A stretch of 64,000 nucleotides of DNA from Manihot esculenta (taxonomy: Eukaryota > Streptophyta > Magnoliopsida > Malpighiales > Euphorbiaceae), in the NCBI RefSeq assembly GCF_001659605.2, contig NC_035173.2, positions 11,463,959 through 11,527,958 of the forward strand, in the 5' to 3' direction. The translations under genes and the position numbers were made by a program. The notes below the pieces were generated by a model. It saw only the letters and a program-made list of their open reading frames with translations, had not been told where the DNA came from and made no database searches. This document shows, in pieces, positions 11,576 to 24,241 of this stretch. Position 1 is the stretch's first letter. Each line of letters starts with the position of its first letter.

Positions 11576-12256
11576 ATGAGGGGAACTCGTCGATCTGCAC
11601 GATTGACTGGAGTGCCACCTGAGGATGAGGGCACGAGCGCCCGTCCTCCTGCATTGCCTAGGGCAATGTCATGTAGATCAAGCAGAGAAAGAGTGTCAAG
11701 GGACCCTAGAAGGTCTTTTGATGCTAGCAGAAGGGGGACAGATAGAGGAGGAAGTTCTTCAGATGTGAGGGAGGTTATGGAAGAGGATCAGAGGAGGGAT
11801 GGGAATCTGGATGTCAGCATGACGGAAGAGGGGACAGGGGAGTCACAGGGAGGCGTTCAGGCCTCGGGGTATGGTTTTCCACCCCATTATCCACCCTTCC
11901 CACAGGGTTCAGGGTATCCGATGGGAGGCACATCGGATTACTCCAACTTTAGCCCCTACCCTACCTACATGCCTTATCCACCTTTCTATCCACCTCACCC
12001 CCAGTACCCAGCTTATCCACCCTCACCCTTTTATCCTCACCCGGCAAACCCCACCTCGGGGAATGCTGCACCCCCACCTCCACCACCTACAAAACCAGCA
12101 GCCCCAGTTACTTTACCTTCTAGACCTAGCTCAGCCAGTGGGAGCAAGGTCAAGATGACCGACTACATGAAACTGGGTGCTCCTTAGTATGAAAAAGGGG
12201 ATGACCCATTTGTGTATCTTGAAAGGGTTAGGGTGATCACAAATGAGATTGGGGCT
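11576..12256 (+). pseudogene. gag: Element B gag, N-terminal part
   Basis: Starts at the conserved [10 protein letters not shown] methionine. An acceptor-like 'ctttcag' (AG at 11566-11567) lies just upstream. The product has a basic N-terminus and a Pro/Tyr-rich segment, then reaches the sequence KMTDYMKLGAP, where a TAG stop (12185-12187) replaces the Gln codon of the other copies. Homology continues to 12256 (NEIGA), where solo LTR C interrupts the frame. After C and one GGGCT copy, the frame resumes with [14 protein letters not shown]. The stop would leave only a short gag product without the main gag domain. Confidence 0.9.
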
Positions 12257-13912
12257 TAATAGAGCATATTTTAGTCCATATTTTCATGATCTTATTGATG
12301 TTTATTTGCACCTATTCTATCTAATTTTGTGGTTTTAATAATGTTTTGCAAATATTAGGTGTGAAGAAACAATTTGAAGAAAATGCTCTTAAAAGTGCCA
12401 AAGGATGCCCAAAAACAGCCACTTTCGGAAGCACCTTCGGAAGCACTTTCGGAAGCCAAAACTCAACCACTTTCGGGGGCACCTTCGGAAGCACTTTCGG
12501 AAGCCGAAAGTCACCCACTTTCGGGGGCACTTTTGGCGGCCTAAAGTCCAGCCCAGAGGCGAAAGTCACCCACCTTCGGGGGCACCTTCGGCCGCCGAAC
12601 CTTGGCTCCAGAGACGAAAGTCCTGCCCCAGAAACTTAACTTAGGCGGCCGAACTTGCCCCCGAACATGCTCTTCCCTATTTAATGAGCCAAATCTTAAA
12701 GATCACATGTTTCCTACATAGTGCCATGCTCATTCAAAATTCAAATCAAGGCTCCACCTTCCTCTTTAGTGCATGAATCTTCTTGGACACACCTTGGACA
12801 TCAATCAAAAGACCAAAAAGGACTTGCAACTCCACACATGTTCAAAGAAAACTCAAGGGCACTATGGGGCAATCACTCAAAGATACATGGACACTAAAAA
12901 GAAAAAAGGCAGCCTCTCAAGATCTATTTAAAGGCCTCAAGAAGACCAAGAATCATCATCTTCCATCAAGGGATTGATCAAGGCTCTCCAAAGGCTCCTC
13001 CACCTTAGTTCTTCATCTTTTCTTCTTCTTTTCTTTTATTTTCTGTTTTGGTTCAGCCATGAGTGGCTGAAACCCTATTTCTAGTTGAAGTTTGGTTGAA
13101 ACTAAGGTTGTTTAAAAGGTTGTGAGATCTGAACATAAAGTGTTTGCTTTTGATTTATTCAATATTCATGCAATTGTGCTTAATTATAAAGATTGCTTTG
13201 TTGTTTTGATCAAATTGGCCACTTGATTCTTGATTGCAAAGTTAATTGATTGTTGATTAGGATATTTGTTAGTCCGTAATTGCTGGAAATATTCTGATCT
13301 AAGAACACTTGGTGTAAAAACCAAGAAATTGCATGATCTAGCAACATCTCATGCGTTTGAGTAGTTAGGGTTTGGATCTTTCTTGTTCTTCATGCAATTG
13401 GCAATTGTTTTGATGACTATGGCCCAAGGACGTTCCTTGGCAATTTGTTGATTAGTAATTGGTTAGAGGACGTTCCCTAATCAATTTGTTCATAAGGAAA
13501 GACATGGTGGTGAGAAGCGTCTTCCACCCCCATAACCAACCTATTGAATCAATCAAGATAACCATGTTTCAATGATCAACCCAAACAACCAAAGTGGATC
13601 CATATCTTCAACTAGACCTTTCTCTTATTGATTTCCTCTTTATTTTTATTACTTGCTGTTTTAATTACTTTCATTAGTTGTTAATCAAATCATCTCAAAA
13701 CCCCCCTTTTTACTTTCCTTGCACTTTACTTTTGTTCTATTTGCAATTACTTGCCTTCACTTGTGCTTTCCATTGGTTTGATTGGTCTTGATTAAGATAA
13801 ATAAATAAGTAATCAATTCTCTGTGGATACGATCCTTCACCACTGTCTACAGTTGTATTTGTAGGTAACCAAGAAGGTTATTTTTGACCGGCTTCGACAA
13901 CCGCTCCTGTCA
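12257..13912 (+). mobile_element. Solo LTR C (1656 bp), non-Tekay family, in B gag
   Basis: Flanked by perfect duplications GGGCT (12252-12256 and 13913-13917). The ends are TAATAGAGC (TGATAGAGC in copy C2 at 62126, so the G was mutated here) and CTGTCA. The 3' end carries a 'ctctgtggatacgat' block reminiscent of Athila/Tat-type gypsy LTR ends; that lineage is an inference. It contains its own cluster of TTCGG-type repeats (12421-12670), closely similar to the module in the Tekay LTRs. No coding capacity is visible. C and C2 are two copies of one family. Confidence 0.88.
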
Positions 13913-13917
13913 GGGCT

Positions 13918-16900
13918 GATGACAGTAGATCCATTCAGATGGCTGGGTTCACGCTTAAGTGCAAGAAGGCACGAGAGTGGTTCAAGAATTATGTGAACCC
14001 GAGAGTAGACAGCATGTCTTGGGAAGAGTTTGCAAACGAGTTTGCAGGATGGGCTTTCCCAGATAGTTCAAGGGAGCTGAAGATGATAGAGTTTGAGCAG
14101 TTGAGGCAGACTGATGAGATGGGTGTAGAGGAGTTCACAGACAGATTCTTAGAGTTGTTGCCATTTGCAGGGCAAAACCTTGACACAGACCAGAAGAAGT
14201 CAAGGAGGTATATCATGAAACTCCACTCCAGATATTCCTCCTTGATCCAGTCAGCAGATAGGGAGAGCTTCCATGCCATAGTGGATATGGCCCGGAAAAT
14301 GGAGGCCAGTGCCATCGTTCAGGGAACAGTCAGACAATCAGTGGCACAGTCTTCTGGTTCCAAGACCCCAGGCTCTTCTTCTTTGAGTGCAGCAGCTTCA
14401 GGTAGCAAAAAGTGGAGTAACACCACTAGGAAGCCGAAGAAGAACAAGTTCTGGAACAAAGTCAAGTCTAGTCTGGGATTAGGGAGTGCCTCAAGCTCTG
14501 GTGCGGATAATGCAGTTTGTGCAAAGTGTGGTAGGCCACACAGGGGAGTTTGCCGGGCTGGGACAGCAGCCTGCTTCAGATGCGGGCAAGAGGGACACAT
14601 GGCTCGGGAGTGTCCTAGGGCAGCTTTTGGAGCACAGTCTCAGCAGACGGCTTCTGGCAGTGTGGCTCAACCAGCAGCTCCAGCCGTGACTCAGGCTAGT
14701 GGCAGAGGCAGAGGAAGAGGGGCAGCCTCTTCTTCAGCGGGTTTCAGAGGTGAAGGTCCATTAGCTCCAGCAAGGATCTTCACAATGACTCAGCAGGAGG
14801 CAGATGCATCTAACACCGTGGTGGCAGGTAATTTAGTCATTGGTTGTTCAGATGTGTATGCCTTGATGGACCCTGGTGCATCTCATTCTTTTATTGCTCC
14901 GAGAGCCGTTCAGAGGTTGGGGTTGATGATCTCTGGGTTAGAGTGTCCTCTCTGGGTCAGTGAACCCAAGTGTGATCCATCAGTGGCAGAGTCAGTATGC
15001 CAGTGCAGTCCAGTCTTTGTTGAGGGAAGATGCCTTTCCGCCGACCTTGTGGTTCTAGACTTGACAGATTTTGACGTCATTCTAGGGATGGACTGGTTAT
15101 CTACCCATGGTGCTACCTTGGACTGCAGGGACAAGGTAGTCAGGTTCAGAGGTCAGGATGGGTCAGAGGTTGTCTTCAGGGGAGACAGGAGGGGTACACC
15201 TAGAGGTCTGATATCAGCTCTTCAGGCTCGTAGGTTACTTAGGAAGGGATGTCAGGGGTATTTGGCTCATGTGAGAGAGCTTAGCAGTCAGGTTAGGGAG
15301 CCCGCCTCGGTGCCAGTGGTTAGAGAGTTTCTAGACGTCTTCCCAGACGAGCTGCCAGGTTTACCACCTGCTAGGGAGATAGAGTTCGAGATAGAACTGA
15401 TGCCTGGAACCCGACCGATCTCTATCCCTCCCTACAGGATGGCTCCAGCCGAGTTGAAAGAATTGAAGGAACAGTTACAAGAGCTGGTAGAAAAGGGCTT
15501 CATCCGACCGAGCACCTCACCTTGGGGTGCACCAGTCTTGTTTGTGAAAAAGAAGGATGGATCCCTTAGACTTTGTATCGACTACAGGCAGTTGAACAAA
15601 GTCACTACCAAGAATAAGTACCCGTTGCCTAGGATCGACGATCTATTTGACCAGCTAGCCGGAGCAGGTTGTTTCTCCAAAATAGATCTGAGATCGGGGT
15701 ACCATCAGCTAAGGATAAGGGAAGAAGATGTGCCGAAGACAGCTTTCAGGACCAGATATGGGCATTTTGAGTTCCTTGTAATGCCGTTCGGGTTAACCAA
15801 CGCCCCTGCAGCATTCATGGATCTCATGAACAGAGTGTTTAGCCAATACCTGGATCACTTTGTTATTGTCTTCATAGATGATATCTTAGTGTATTCTAGG
15901 AATGCAGAGGAGCATGCCCATCATCTGAGGTTGGTTCTGCAGACCTTGAGGGAACATGGCTTGTATGCCAAGTTCTCCAAGTGTGAGTTCTGGCTAAGGA
16001 GCATCTTATTCTTGGGGCATGTAGTGTCAGAGAATGGAATAGAGGTGGACCCCAAGAAGGTAGAAGTTGTGGCTAACTGGCCTAGACCCACTTCAGTGAC
16101 GGAGATCAGGAGTTTCTTGGGTTTGGCAGGTTACTACAGGAGGTTCATCCAGGACTTCTCAAAAGTTGCAGCTCCTTTGACCAGACTAACCAGGAAGAAT
16201 CAAAAGTTTGTGTGGACCGACCAGTGCGAAGAGAGTTTTGAAGAGCTTAAGAAGAGGTTGACTTCAGCACCAGTGTTAGCTCTGCCATCTAGTGATGAGG
16301 ACTTTACAGTCTTTTGTGATACGTCCCGTGTGGGACTGGGTTGTGTACTAATGCAGAATGAGAGGGTGATTGCTTATGCTTCTAGGCCGCTGAAGAAGCA
16401 TGAGTTGAATTACCCCACACATGACCTTGAGATGGTAGCAGTAATCTTTGCACTCAAGATGTGGAGCCACTACCTCTATGGGGTAAAATGTGAGATCTTT
16501 ACAGATCATAAGAGCCTGCAGTACATCCTGAGTCAAAGAGATTTGAACTTGAGGCAGAGAAGGTGGGTAGAGCTGCTGAGTGATTATGATTGCAAGATTC
16601 AGTATCATCTGGGTAAGGCGAATGTTGTGGCAGACGCCCTAAGCCGGAAGTCACTAGGCAGTTTATCCCACATCGTGGCTGAGAGGAGACCAGTGGTGAA
16701 GGAGTTTTACAAGCTTATTGATGAAGGTCTACAGTTGGAGTTGTCTGGTACAGGTGCTTTAGTGGCCCAGATGAGAGTGACACCTGTGTTTCTTTAGCAA
16801 GTGGCTCAGAAACAGCATGAGGACCCAGAGTTAGTGAAGATTGCCAGGACTATTCAGTCAGGCAAGGACAGTGAGTTCAGATTTGACAGCAAGGGGATCC

Positions 16901-18212
16901 TCCGCTATGGGAGTCGACTTTGTGTACCAGATGACATAGGGCTAAAGGGAGACATTATGAGAGAGGCTCATAATGCAAGATACAGCGTTCACCCCGGAGC
17001 CACCAAGATGTATCAAGATCTGAAGAAGGTTTATTGGTGGCCAGCTATGAAGAGAGAAGTAGCACAGTTTGTGTCAGCCTGCGAAGTGTGTCAGAGGGTG
17101 AAGCTGGAACATCAGAAGCCGGCTGGAATGCTTAACCCGCTACCTATTCCAGAGTGGAAATGGGAGAATATAGCTATGGACTTCGTAGTGGGGTTACCGG
17201 CGACGTCCAACAGATTGAACTCCATATGGGTGATTGTGGACAGACTCACCAAATCTGCTCACTTCATCCCCGTCAGGAGTGGCAATTCTGTGGACAAGTT
17301 GGCGCAGGTGTATGTTGATGAGATCGTCAGACTGCATGGGGTTCCTGTTTCTATAGTGTCCGATAGAGGACCCCAGTTCACCTCCAGGTTTTGGCGGAGT
17401 CTGCAGAATGCCATGGGTACCAGGTTGGATTTCAGTACGGCCTTCCACCCCCAGACGGACGGACAGTCCGAAAGGACCATCCAGACTATCGAGGATATGC
17501 TCAGAATGTGTGTGCTGGATTTTGGCGGTTCTTGGAGGCAGCATCTACCTTTGGTGGAGTTTGCCTACAATAACAGCCATCATGCTAGCATCGGGATGGC
17601 TCCATATGAAGCTTTATATGGAAGGAAGTGCAGGTCACCTGTTTACTGGGAGGAAGTTGGAGAGAAGGCCTTGGCAGGGCCTGAGCTAGTAGAGATTACC
17701 AGCAGGGTGGTACCCATAATTAGAGAAAGGATCAAGACTGCTGCAAGCAGACAGAAGAGTTATGCAGACATCCGCAGACGGCAAGTAGAGTTTCAGGAGG
17801 GGATCTGGTATTGCTGAAAGTGTCTCCAATGAAAGGAGTGGTTCGCTTTGGGAAGAAAGGTAAACTAGCCCCACGATACATCGGACCCTTTGAAATCTTA
17901 CAAAAGATTGGGAATGTGTTGTACAAGCTGGATTTACCTGCTTCAATGGGAAGAATCCATCCGGTTTTCCATGTTTCCATGTTGAGGAAGTTCGTGTCAG
18001 ATCCGGGCAAGGTTCTTAGTGAGCCTGATGTAGAGGTCCAAGAGGATCTCACCTATGTTGAACAGCCAGTACGGATCGTAGACACCCAGATCAGAAAGCT
18101 AAGGAACAAGGAAATCCCGATGGTGAAAGTCCTGTGGAACCACCACAATATGGAAGAATGCACTTGGGAGACACGGGAGTCCATGCTCCAGCAATACCCT
18201 TATCTTTTCTGA
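13918..18212 (+). pseudogene. pol: Element B gag-pol, main part with chromodomain
   Basis: Resumes gag after C. Order: gag domain; CCHC knuckle [14 protein letters not shown] near 14574; protease [11 protein letters not shown] near 14862; RT ([19 protein letters not shown] near 15870); RNase H ([13 protein letters not shown] near 16497); integrase with HHCC finger and DDE core (SDRGPQFTS near 17359); C-terminal chromodomain ending YPYLF. Breaks: TAG at 16795-16797 in place of Glu between RNase H and integrase, and loss of one G in a G-run near 17800 (GGGGATCTGG where H has an extra G), which shifts the frame before the chromodomain. The last segment is open from 17811 to 18212. All catalytic motifs are otherwise recognisable. 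Confidence 0.93.
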
Positions 18213-18283
18213 GGTTTGTTCCTTGTGAGTTTTATGTGCTTTGTATGTATGATATGTGTATGCCATGCTACGTGCTAGTTAAG

Positions 18284-18320
18284 GAACATTCGGGGATGAA
18301 TGTTCTTAAAGGGGGGAGAA
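18284..18320 (+). promoter_or_regulatory. Hairpin and polypurine tract of B
   Basis: GAACATTCG, a 4-base loop and the matching arm TGAATGTTC (one C-to-T change at a CpG) lie at 18284-18305. The purine tract AAAGGGGGGAGAA runs directly into the LTR. The PPT primes plus-strand DNA synthesis. The same hairpin precedes the PPT of A and H. Confidence 0.85.
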
Positions 18321-20578
18321 TGTAATACCCGGCTAGACTCCGGTATCGGGATTCCTACCGTCCGGTGGAATCTTGGATGTCGGAAACCTCTAGAAGGGTA
18401 AAACCATGTTTTCATAAAATGTTTTGATTGTATTTTATGGTTTCAAATGAAAATAAATCCAAGTTTTGAGTGGAGAGGGCTTTGAAGACTTTGCCAGGTT
18501 CGGCCGCCGAAAGTCATGTTCGGCCGCCGAACGTGAGGAGGTTTTGGGAGCGCTTTAGGCCTCCGAAAGCCTTGTTTGAATCAGCCAAGGTTCGGCCGCC
18601 AAACCTCATGTTCGGCCGCCGAACTTGCATGCGTTGTGGGGGCACGTTAGGCCGCCGAAAGGTGGTAAGGACAGCCCTATAAAAGGACCCCATGGCCGAA
18701 ACGGGCAAGCTTTTCTTCCCATTTTCGGCCAAAGTGAGTTCTCCACCGCCCCTCCTCTGTTTTGAGCTTCTCCCTTCGAGATTTCATGTTTTTCTTATGA
18801 GTTTTTATCTTGTTTTGAAGATTTTCGAGTTTAAAGCGAGTTTTGGAGCTTTGAGGTTCAAGAACTCAAATCTCTCCCATCTTCGAGTTAGGGTCATTTT
18901 CCTCTCGATCTTCAAGAGGTAAGGGCCGATCTTGAGCTCACTATATGTTTTTAACAAGTTTTAAGTTGATTCTTGAAGTAGAAATGCATGTGTAGGGTTT
19001 TATGAGTTTTTGGGTTTTTGTTGGATTTGTGTTGTAGATGGGGTTTTAGATGGTTTGAAGCCCCTAGGAGCTTGTATGCTTGAGTATGTGTGTTGTAGAA
19101 TAGGTTTATGCATGATTGGAAGTTTTGGAGGCAAATGTGCATAGAGGAGCCAAGTTTCTGCCCTTTGGCAGAAACCAGGTTCGGCAGCCAAAGGACTTTC
19201 GGCCGCCGAACATGGCTGGGGAGGCAAGCCTTTCGGCTGCCGAAGCCTGCCCCCGAAAGGAGACTTTCGTCTCTGTCTGGGAGTTTCGGCCGCCGAAGGT
19301 GCCGCCGAACCTGCCTGACTTTCGGCTCTAGAGAGACTTTCGGCTCTGGAGAGACTTTCGGCCGCCGAACCTGCCGCCGAAAGTGCCCTGTTCAGCCTTC
19401 CTTTGCATGTTTTTGCATGATTGTTTTGAGGTGTTTTAGGGGGTTTTTGGGGGATGTTTTTAGAGTTATGTTCTAGTTGTTTGGTCCCTCATTTGAGTCC
19501 ACCTGTGTAGGTTCGGACCCGAGGAACCGAGGACCCCAGCAGTGAGTCAGCTGCTTCAGTCATTGTCAGTAGAGCTTCAGCCAGAGGTGAGTAGAATAAA
19601 CCTTTACGATTTAAAGCAAATAAATTATAAAGTTTTTAGCATGTTCATGCATCATGAATGCCATGTGATGAATTAGGTTGTTTGCATTAGAATTCACGAA
19701 TATGTTGCATTGCATTTATGATGTTGATGTGGATTGGTTATTGGATGATCCTTTAGTCCTCATATGGTATGATGATGTTACGGCATGATATGGTATGGAA
19801 GTCCAGGTTGTACCCATTCTACGTCCCTGGCACTATGTAAGAGAAAGTCCAGGTTGTACCCATTCTACGTCCCTGGCACATTGGAATGTTATGATATGTT
19901 ATGTTAAGAGAAAGACCGGTTGTACCCATTCTACGTCCCGGCACTTTGGAATGTAGAGGACTATTGGTGACAATACCATCCGAGATGTGATTTGTTGTGA
20001 TGTGTTGCATTACATGATGGCATGAGAATTTAAATGTTGTTTTTCATTATTCTGCTCACTGGGCTCTTGTAGCTCACCCCTCTCCCTTAACCCCCAGGCT
20101 TGCAGGTGCAGGGTAGACCAGGAGGTCAGCAAGAGTAATGAAGTCTTGTGTATGTAATAACTAGAATGTGGACATGACAAATTGTATAATGATGTAGAGT
20201 TGTGAATAGTTATGTAATGTAATGAGATTGAGGATTAGAGATTGTGCTTGACCCTATGTGTATGGTATCCCTTTTAATACATGATCTATGATGTAGATGT
20301 AAACCAACTCAACACATGTTATGCCACCCATTGGGGGCATTGATGAGATCCCACAGAGGGGTCAAGGTTATGGTTATGTTTATGTTTAGTGCATGTACAG
20401 GTTGAGTTTGGTGTATGAGAAAATGTATGAAAGAAAAGTTTTAATTTTTATGTATATTGTTGATCATGTATGGGATTAAACAGGTTTACAGGTTATGTCA
20501 GGCTTGCTACGGGTCCCGGCGGCCTTAAGCCGATCTGGATCCTAGCGCCGGTAGCGGTTCGATTTTCAGGTCGTTACA
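18321..20578 (+). repeat. Element B 3' LTR (2258 bp)
   Basis: TGTAATACCCGG to TCGTTACA. TATAAAAGG is at 18678-18686. Relative to the 5' LTR it has one extra 46-bp minisatellite unit (array 19798-19940) and an extra 18-bp 'tttcggctct' repeat near 19320, and it lacks one palindrome unit. Its last base is followed by the ATCCG target copy and then the A coding region. Confidence 0.95.
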
Positions 20579-22150
20579 ATCCGGGTAAGGCGAATGTTGT
20601 GGCAGACGCCTTAAGCCGGAAATCACTTGGCAGTTTGTCTCATATTTCAGCAGAGAGGAGGCCAGTAGTGAGGGAGTTCTTCGAGCTCATCAATGAAGGT
20701 TGACAGTTGGAGTTGTCTGGTACAGGTGCCTTGATTGCCCAGATGAGAGTGGCACCTGTGTTTCTGGAGCAGGTGGCTCAGAAACAGCACGAGGACCCAT
20801 AATTAGTGAAGATTGCCAGGATTGTTCAGTCAGGCAAGAATGAAGAGTTCAGATTTGACAGCAAGGGGATCCTCCGCTATGGGAATAGATTGTGTGTACC
20901 AGATGACGTGGGACTGAAGGGAGACATTATGAGGGAAGCTCATAATGCCAGATACAGTGTTCACCCTGGAGCCACCAAAATGTATCAAGATCTGAAGAGA
21001 GTTTATTGGTGGCCAGCTATGAAAAGAGAAGTGGCACAGTTTGTGTCAGCCTGCGAAGTATGTCAGAGGGTGAAGCTGGAACATCAGAAGCCGGCTGGAA
21101 TGCTTAACCCGCTACCTATTCCAGAGTGGAAATGGGAGAATATAGCTATGGACTTCGTGGTGGGGTTACCTGCATCGTCCAATAGGTTAGACTCCATATG
21201 GGTGATTGTGGACAGACTGACCAAATCTGCTCACTTCATCTCTGTCAGGAGTGGCTATTCTGTGGACAAGTTGGCTCAGGTGAATGTTGATGAGGTTGTC
21301 AGGCTGCATGGGGTTCCTGTTTCAATAGTGTCTGATAGAGGGCCCCAGTTCACCTCCAGGTTTTGGCGGAGTCTACAGAACGCTATGGGTACCAGGTTGG
21401 ATTTTAGCACTGCTTTCCATCCTCAGACGGACAGACAATCAGAGAGGACCATCCGAACAATAGAGGATATGCTCAGAATGTGTGTGCTAGATTTTGGCGG
21501 TTCTTGGAGGCAGCATCTACCCTTAGTGGAGTTTGCCTACAATAATAGCCATCATGCTAGCATCGGGATGGCTCCATATGAAGCTTTATATGGAAGGAAG
21601 TGCAGGTCGCCTGTCTGTTGGGAAGAAGTTGGAGAAAGCGCCTTGGCAGGTCCTGAGCTAGTAGAGATCACCAGCAGAGTGGTGCCCATAATCAGAGAAA
21701 GGATCAAGACTGCTGCCAGCAGGCAGAAGAGTTATGTAGATATCCGCAGAAGGCAAGTAGAGTTTTAGGAGGGGGATTTGGTATTGCTCAAGGTGTCTCC
21801 AATGAAAGGGTTGATTCGGTTCGGAAAGAAAGGTAAGCTGGCTCCACGGTACATCGGACCCTTTGAGATCTTGCAAAAGATTGGGAATGTATCGTATAAG
21901 CTAGATTTACCTGCTTCAATGGAGAGAATCCATCCGGTTTTCCATGTTTCTATGCTACGAAAGTTTGTGTCAGATCCGGGTAAGGTTCTTAGTGAGCCCG
22001 ATATGGAGATCCAAGAGGATCTCACTTATATTGAGCAGCCAGTACGGATTCTTGACACCCAGATCAGAAAGTTAAGAAACAAGGAAATCCCAATGGTGAA
22101 AGTCATTTGGAATCACCACAACATCGAAGAGTGTACCTGGGAGACACGGG
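20579..22150 (+). pseudogene. pol: Element A RNase H end and integrase
   Basis: Continues A directly from codon HPG at 9091 after element B. It contains the RNase H end ([13 protein letters not shown]), the integrase zinc finger ([27 protein letters not shown]), the DDE core ([23 protein letters not shown]) and the start of the chromodomain ([20 protein letters not shown]). Stops: TGA at 20701-20703, TAA near 20801 and TAG near 21766. The DGQSE motif reads DRQSE here. It is cut at 22150 inside the chromodomain by reverse element D. Confidence 0.9.
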
Positions 22151-24241
22151 TGTAACGACCCGAAAATCGGACCGCTACCGGAGCTAGGATCTGGGTCGGC
22201 TTAAGGCCGCCAAGACCCGTAGCAAGCCTAACATACAACCTGAAAACCTGTTTAATCCCATACATGATCAACAACATACATAAAAATTTAAAACTTTTCT
22301 TTCACTCATAAGCCAAACTCAACCTGTGCATGCACTGAACATACTCAATATCATAATCATGACCCCTCTGTGGGATCTCATCAATGCCCCAATGGGCGAT
22401 ACATCATAAGATGAGTTGGCTTACATGAACATAAAAAAAAACATCTAAAATCATGTATTAAAAGGGATACCTCATACATATTGTCAAGCACAATCTCTAA
22501 ACCTCAATATCATTACATGACTGAAACTGTACTTTTACATAACATTAATACATTTATCATGTCCACACTATCTATTACATGTACAAGACTTCATTACTCT
22601 TGTAAACCTCCTGGTCTACCCTGTACCTGCAATCCTGGGGAAATGGGGAGAGGGGTGAGCTACTAGAGCCCAGTGAGCAGAATAATAAAACATTTAAAAA
22701 CATATGATAACATGGAATGCATCACGTCACAGCTAAATCACATCAAGGATGAACTTGTCACCAATAGCCCTCTACATGGTCCAACTGTGCCAGAAAATAG
22801 AATGGGTCCTGGTCTTTCCCTTACATAGTGCCAGCGAACGTAGAATGGGTCCCACTGGTCTTACATTCCGTACCGTACATATCACATCATCGTATCATAG
22901 ATCGAGGGCTCTGGATCATCCAACATTCATCCACATCAACATTTAACATATGCAATGCAACATATTCGTGAATTCTAATGCAAGCAACCTAATTCATCAC
23001 GTGGCATTCATGATGCATGAACGTGCTCAAACTATACAATCAATTTGCTTAAAAACATAAAGGTTTATTCCACTCACCTCTGGGTAGCTCTGACCAGACA
23101 CTGGGGCAACAGACTCACTGCTGGGGTCCTCGGTTCCTCGGGTCCGAACCTACACAGGTGGACTCAAATGAGGGACCAAACATACATGAACATAACTCTA
23201 AACTATTCCCCAAAAACCCCCTAAAACATCATGGAATAATCATAGAAAAACATGCAAGAAAGGGCTGGACAGGGCACTTTCGGCGGCAGGTTCGGCGGCC
23301 GAAAGTCCCTCCAGAGCCGAAAGTCAGGCAGGTTCGGCGGCACCTTCGGCGGCCGAAACTCCCAGACAGAGGTGAAACTCATGCATGTTCGGCGGCACTT
23401 TCGGCGGCCGAAAGTCCCAGTCAGAGACGAAAGTCTCCTTTCGGGGGCAAGCTTTGGCAGCCGAAGGCTGCCTCCACAAGCATGTTCGGCGGCCGAAAGT
23501 TCCTTCGGCTGCCGAACCTGGTTTCTCCCAGAATGGCAGAAACTCAGCTCCCTTATGCATTTATGCCTCCAATCTCATCCAAACATGCATAAACCTATTC
23601 TACAACACTCATACACAAGCATACAAGTGCCTAGGGGCATCAACTAACTAAAACCCCATCTAAAACACATCAAACATACATTTGCAAACCACATTGTTCA
23701 AAATCACATCAAAAACCCATAAGCTCAACATAACCTACAAATGCATTTTCTACCCCATGAACTTGCATAAAACTCGTTTAAAACATAATGTAGGCTAGAG
23801 ATCGACTCTTACCTCTTGAAGATCGAGGGTGGAGGCGATCTAACTTGGAGTTGGAAGAGATTCGAGTTCTTGAACCTCAAAGCTCCAAAACTTGCTCAAA
23901 ACTCGGAAATCTTCAAAACAAGATGAAAACTAGTGAAAAACTTGAAAGATCTGAAGGAAAAGACTCAAGATCGGTGAGGGGTGGCGGAGAACTCACCTTG
24001 GCCGGAAATGGGGAAAAAAGCTCGCCCGTTTTCGGCTAAGGGACCCTTTTATAGTGGCTGGCCAGGCCACGTTCGGGGGCTGAATGTGCCTCCGCATGCA
24101 TGCCATGTTCGGCGGCCGAACCTGGACTTTCCTCACTTATGCTTTCGGGGGCCTAAAGGCGCTCCCGAAGGCATGAATGTTCGGTGGCCGAACTTGAGGT
24201 TTCCTTCAAGGTTGTTTTTATGCAAAAACTCATTTCCATTT
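22151..24241 (-). repeat. D left (3') LTR, lacking the last ~130 bp
   Basis: Reverse-oriented Tekay-like LTR. It is interrupted at 24241 after 'catttccatttt', where element E begins. The missing segment ('acttaaaaccatgaaatacc' through the LTR end) is present in S1 and in D right. It contains palindrome clusters (23275-23520 and 24070-24190), a minus-strand TATA box (24045-24053) and the hairpin minisatellite (22780-22870). Confidence 0.88.

Larger units (their letters stand above)
9092..20578 (+). mobile_element. Element B: full-length Tekay/Del-like chromovirus (11.5 kb)
   Basis: Complete element inserted in the RNase H-integrase junction of A. Perfect 5-bp duplications ATCCG lie at 9087-9091 and 20579-20583. 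LTRs are 2214 and 2258 bp, differing by scattered substitutions (roughly 1 percent by eye) and by three repeat-unit indels. PBS, gag-pol, hairpin, PPT and LTR follow the normal order. The gag region is interrupted by solo LTR C (12257-13912). Two premature stops and one frameshift disable gag-pol. Confidence 0.96.

Noticed and set aside
12783..12977. Small ORF in solo LTR C
   Set aside because: Not conserved in copy C2, which has indels in this stretch.
9092..20578. B as two separate solo LTRs
   Set aside because: ATCCG flanks the outermost ends only, PBS and PPT lie next to the inner LTR ends, and the A coding frame rejoins across the whole block.
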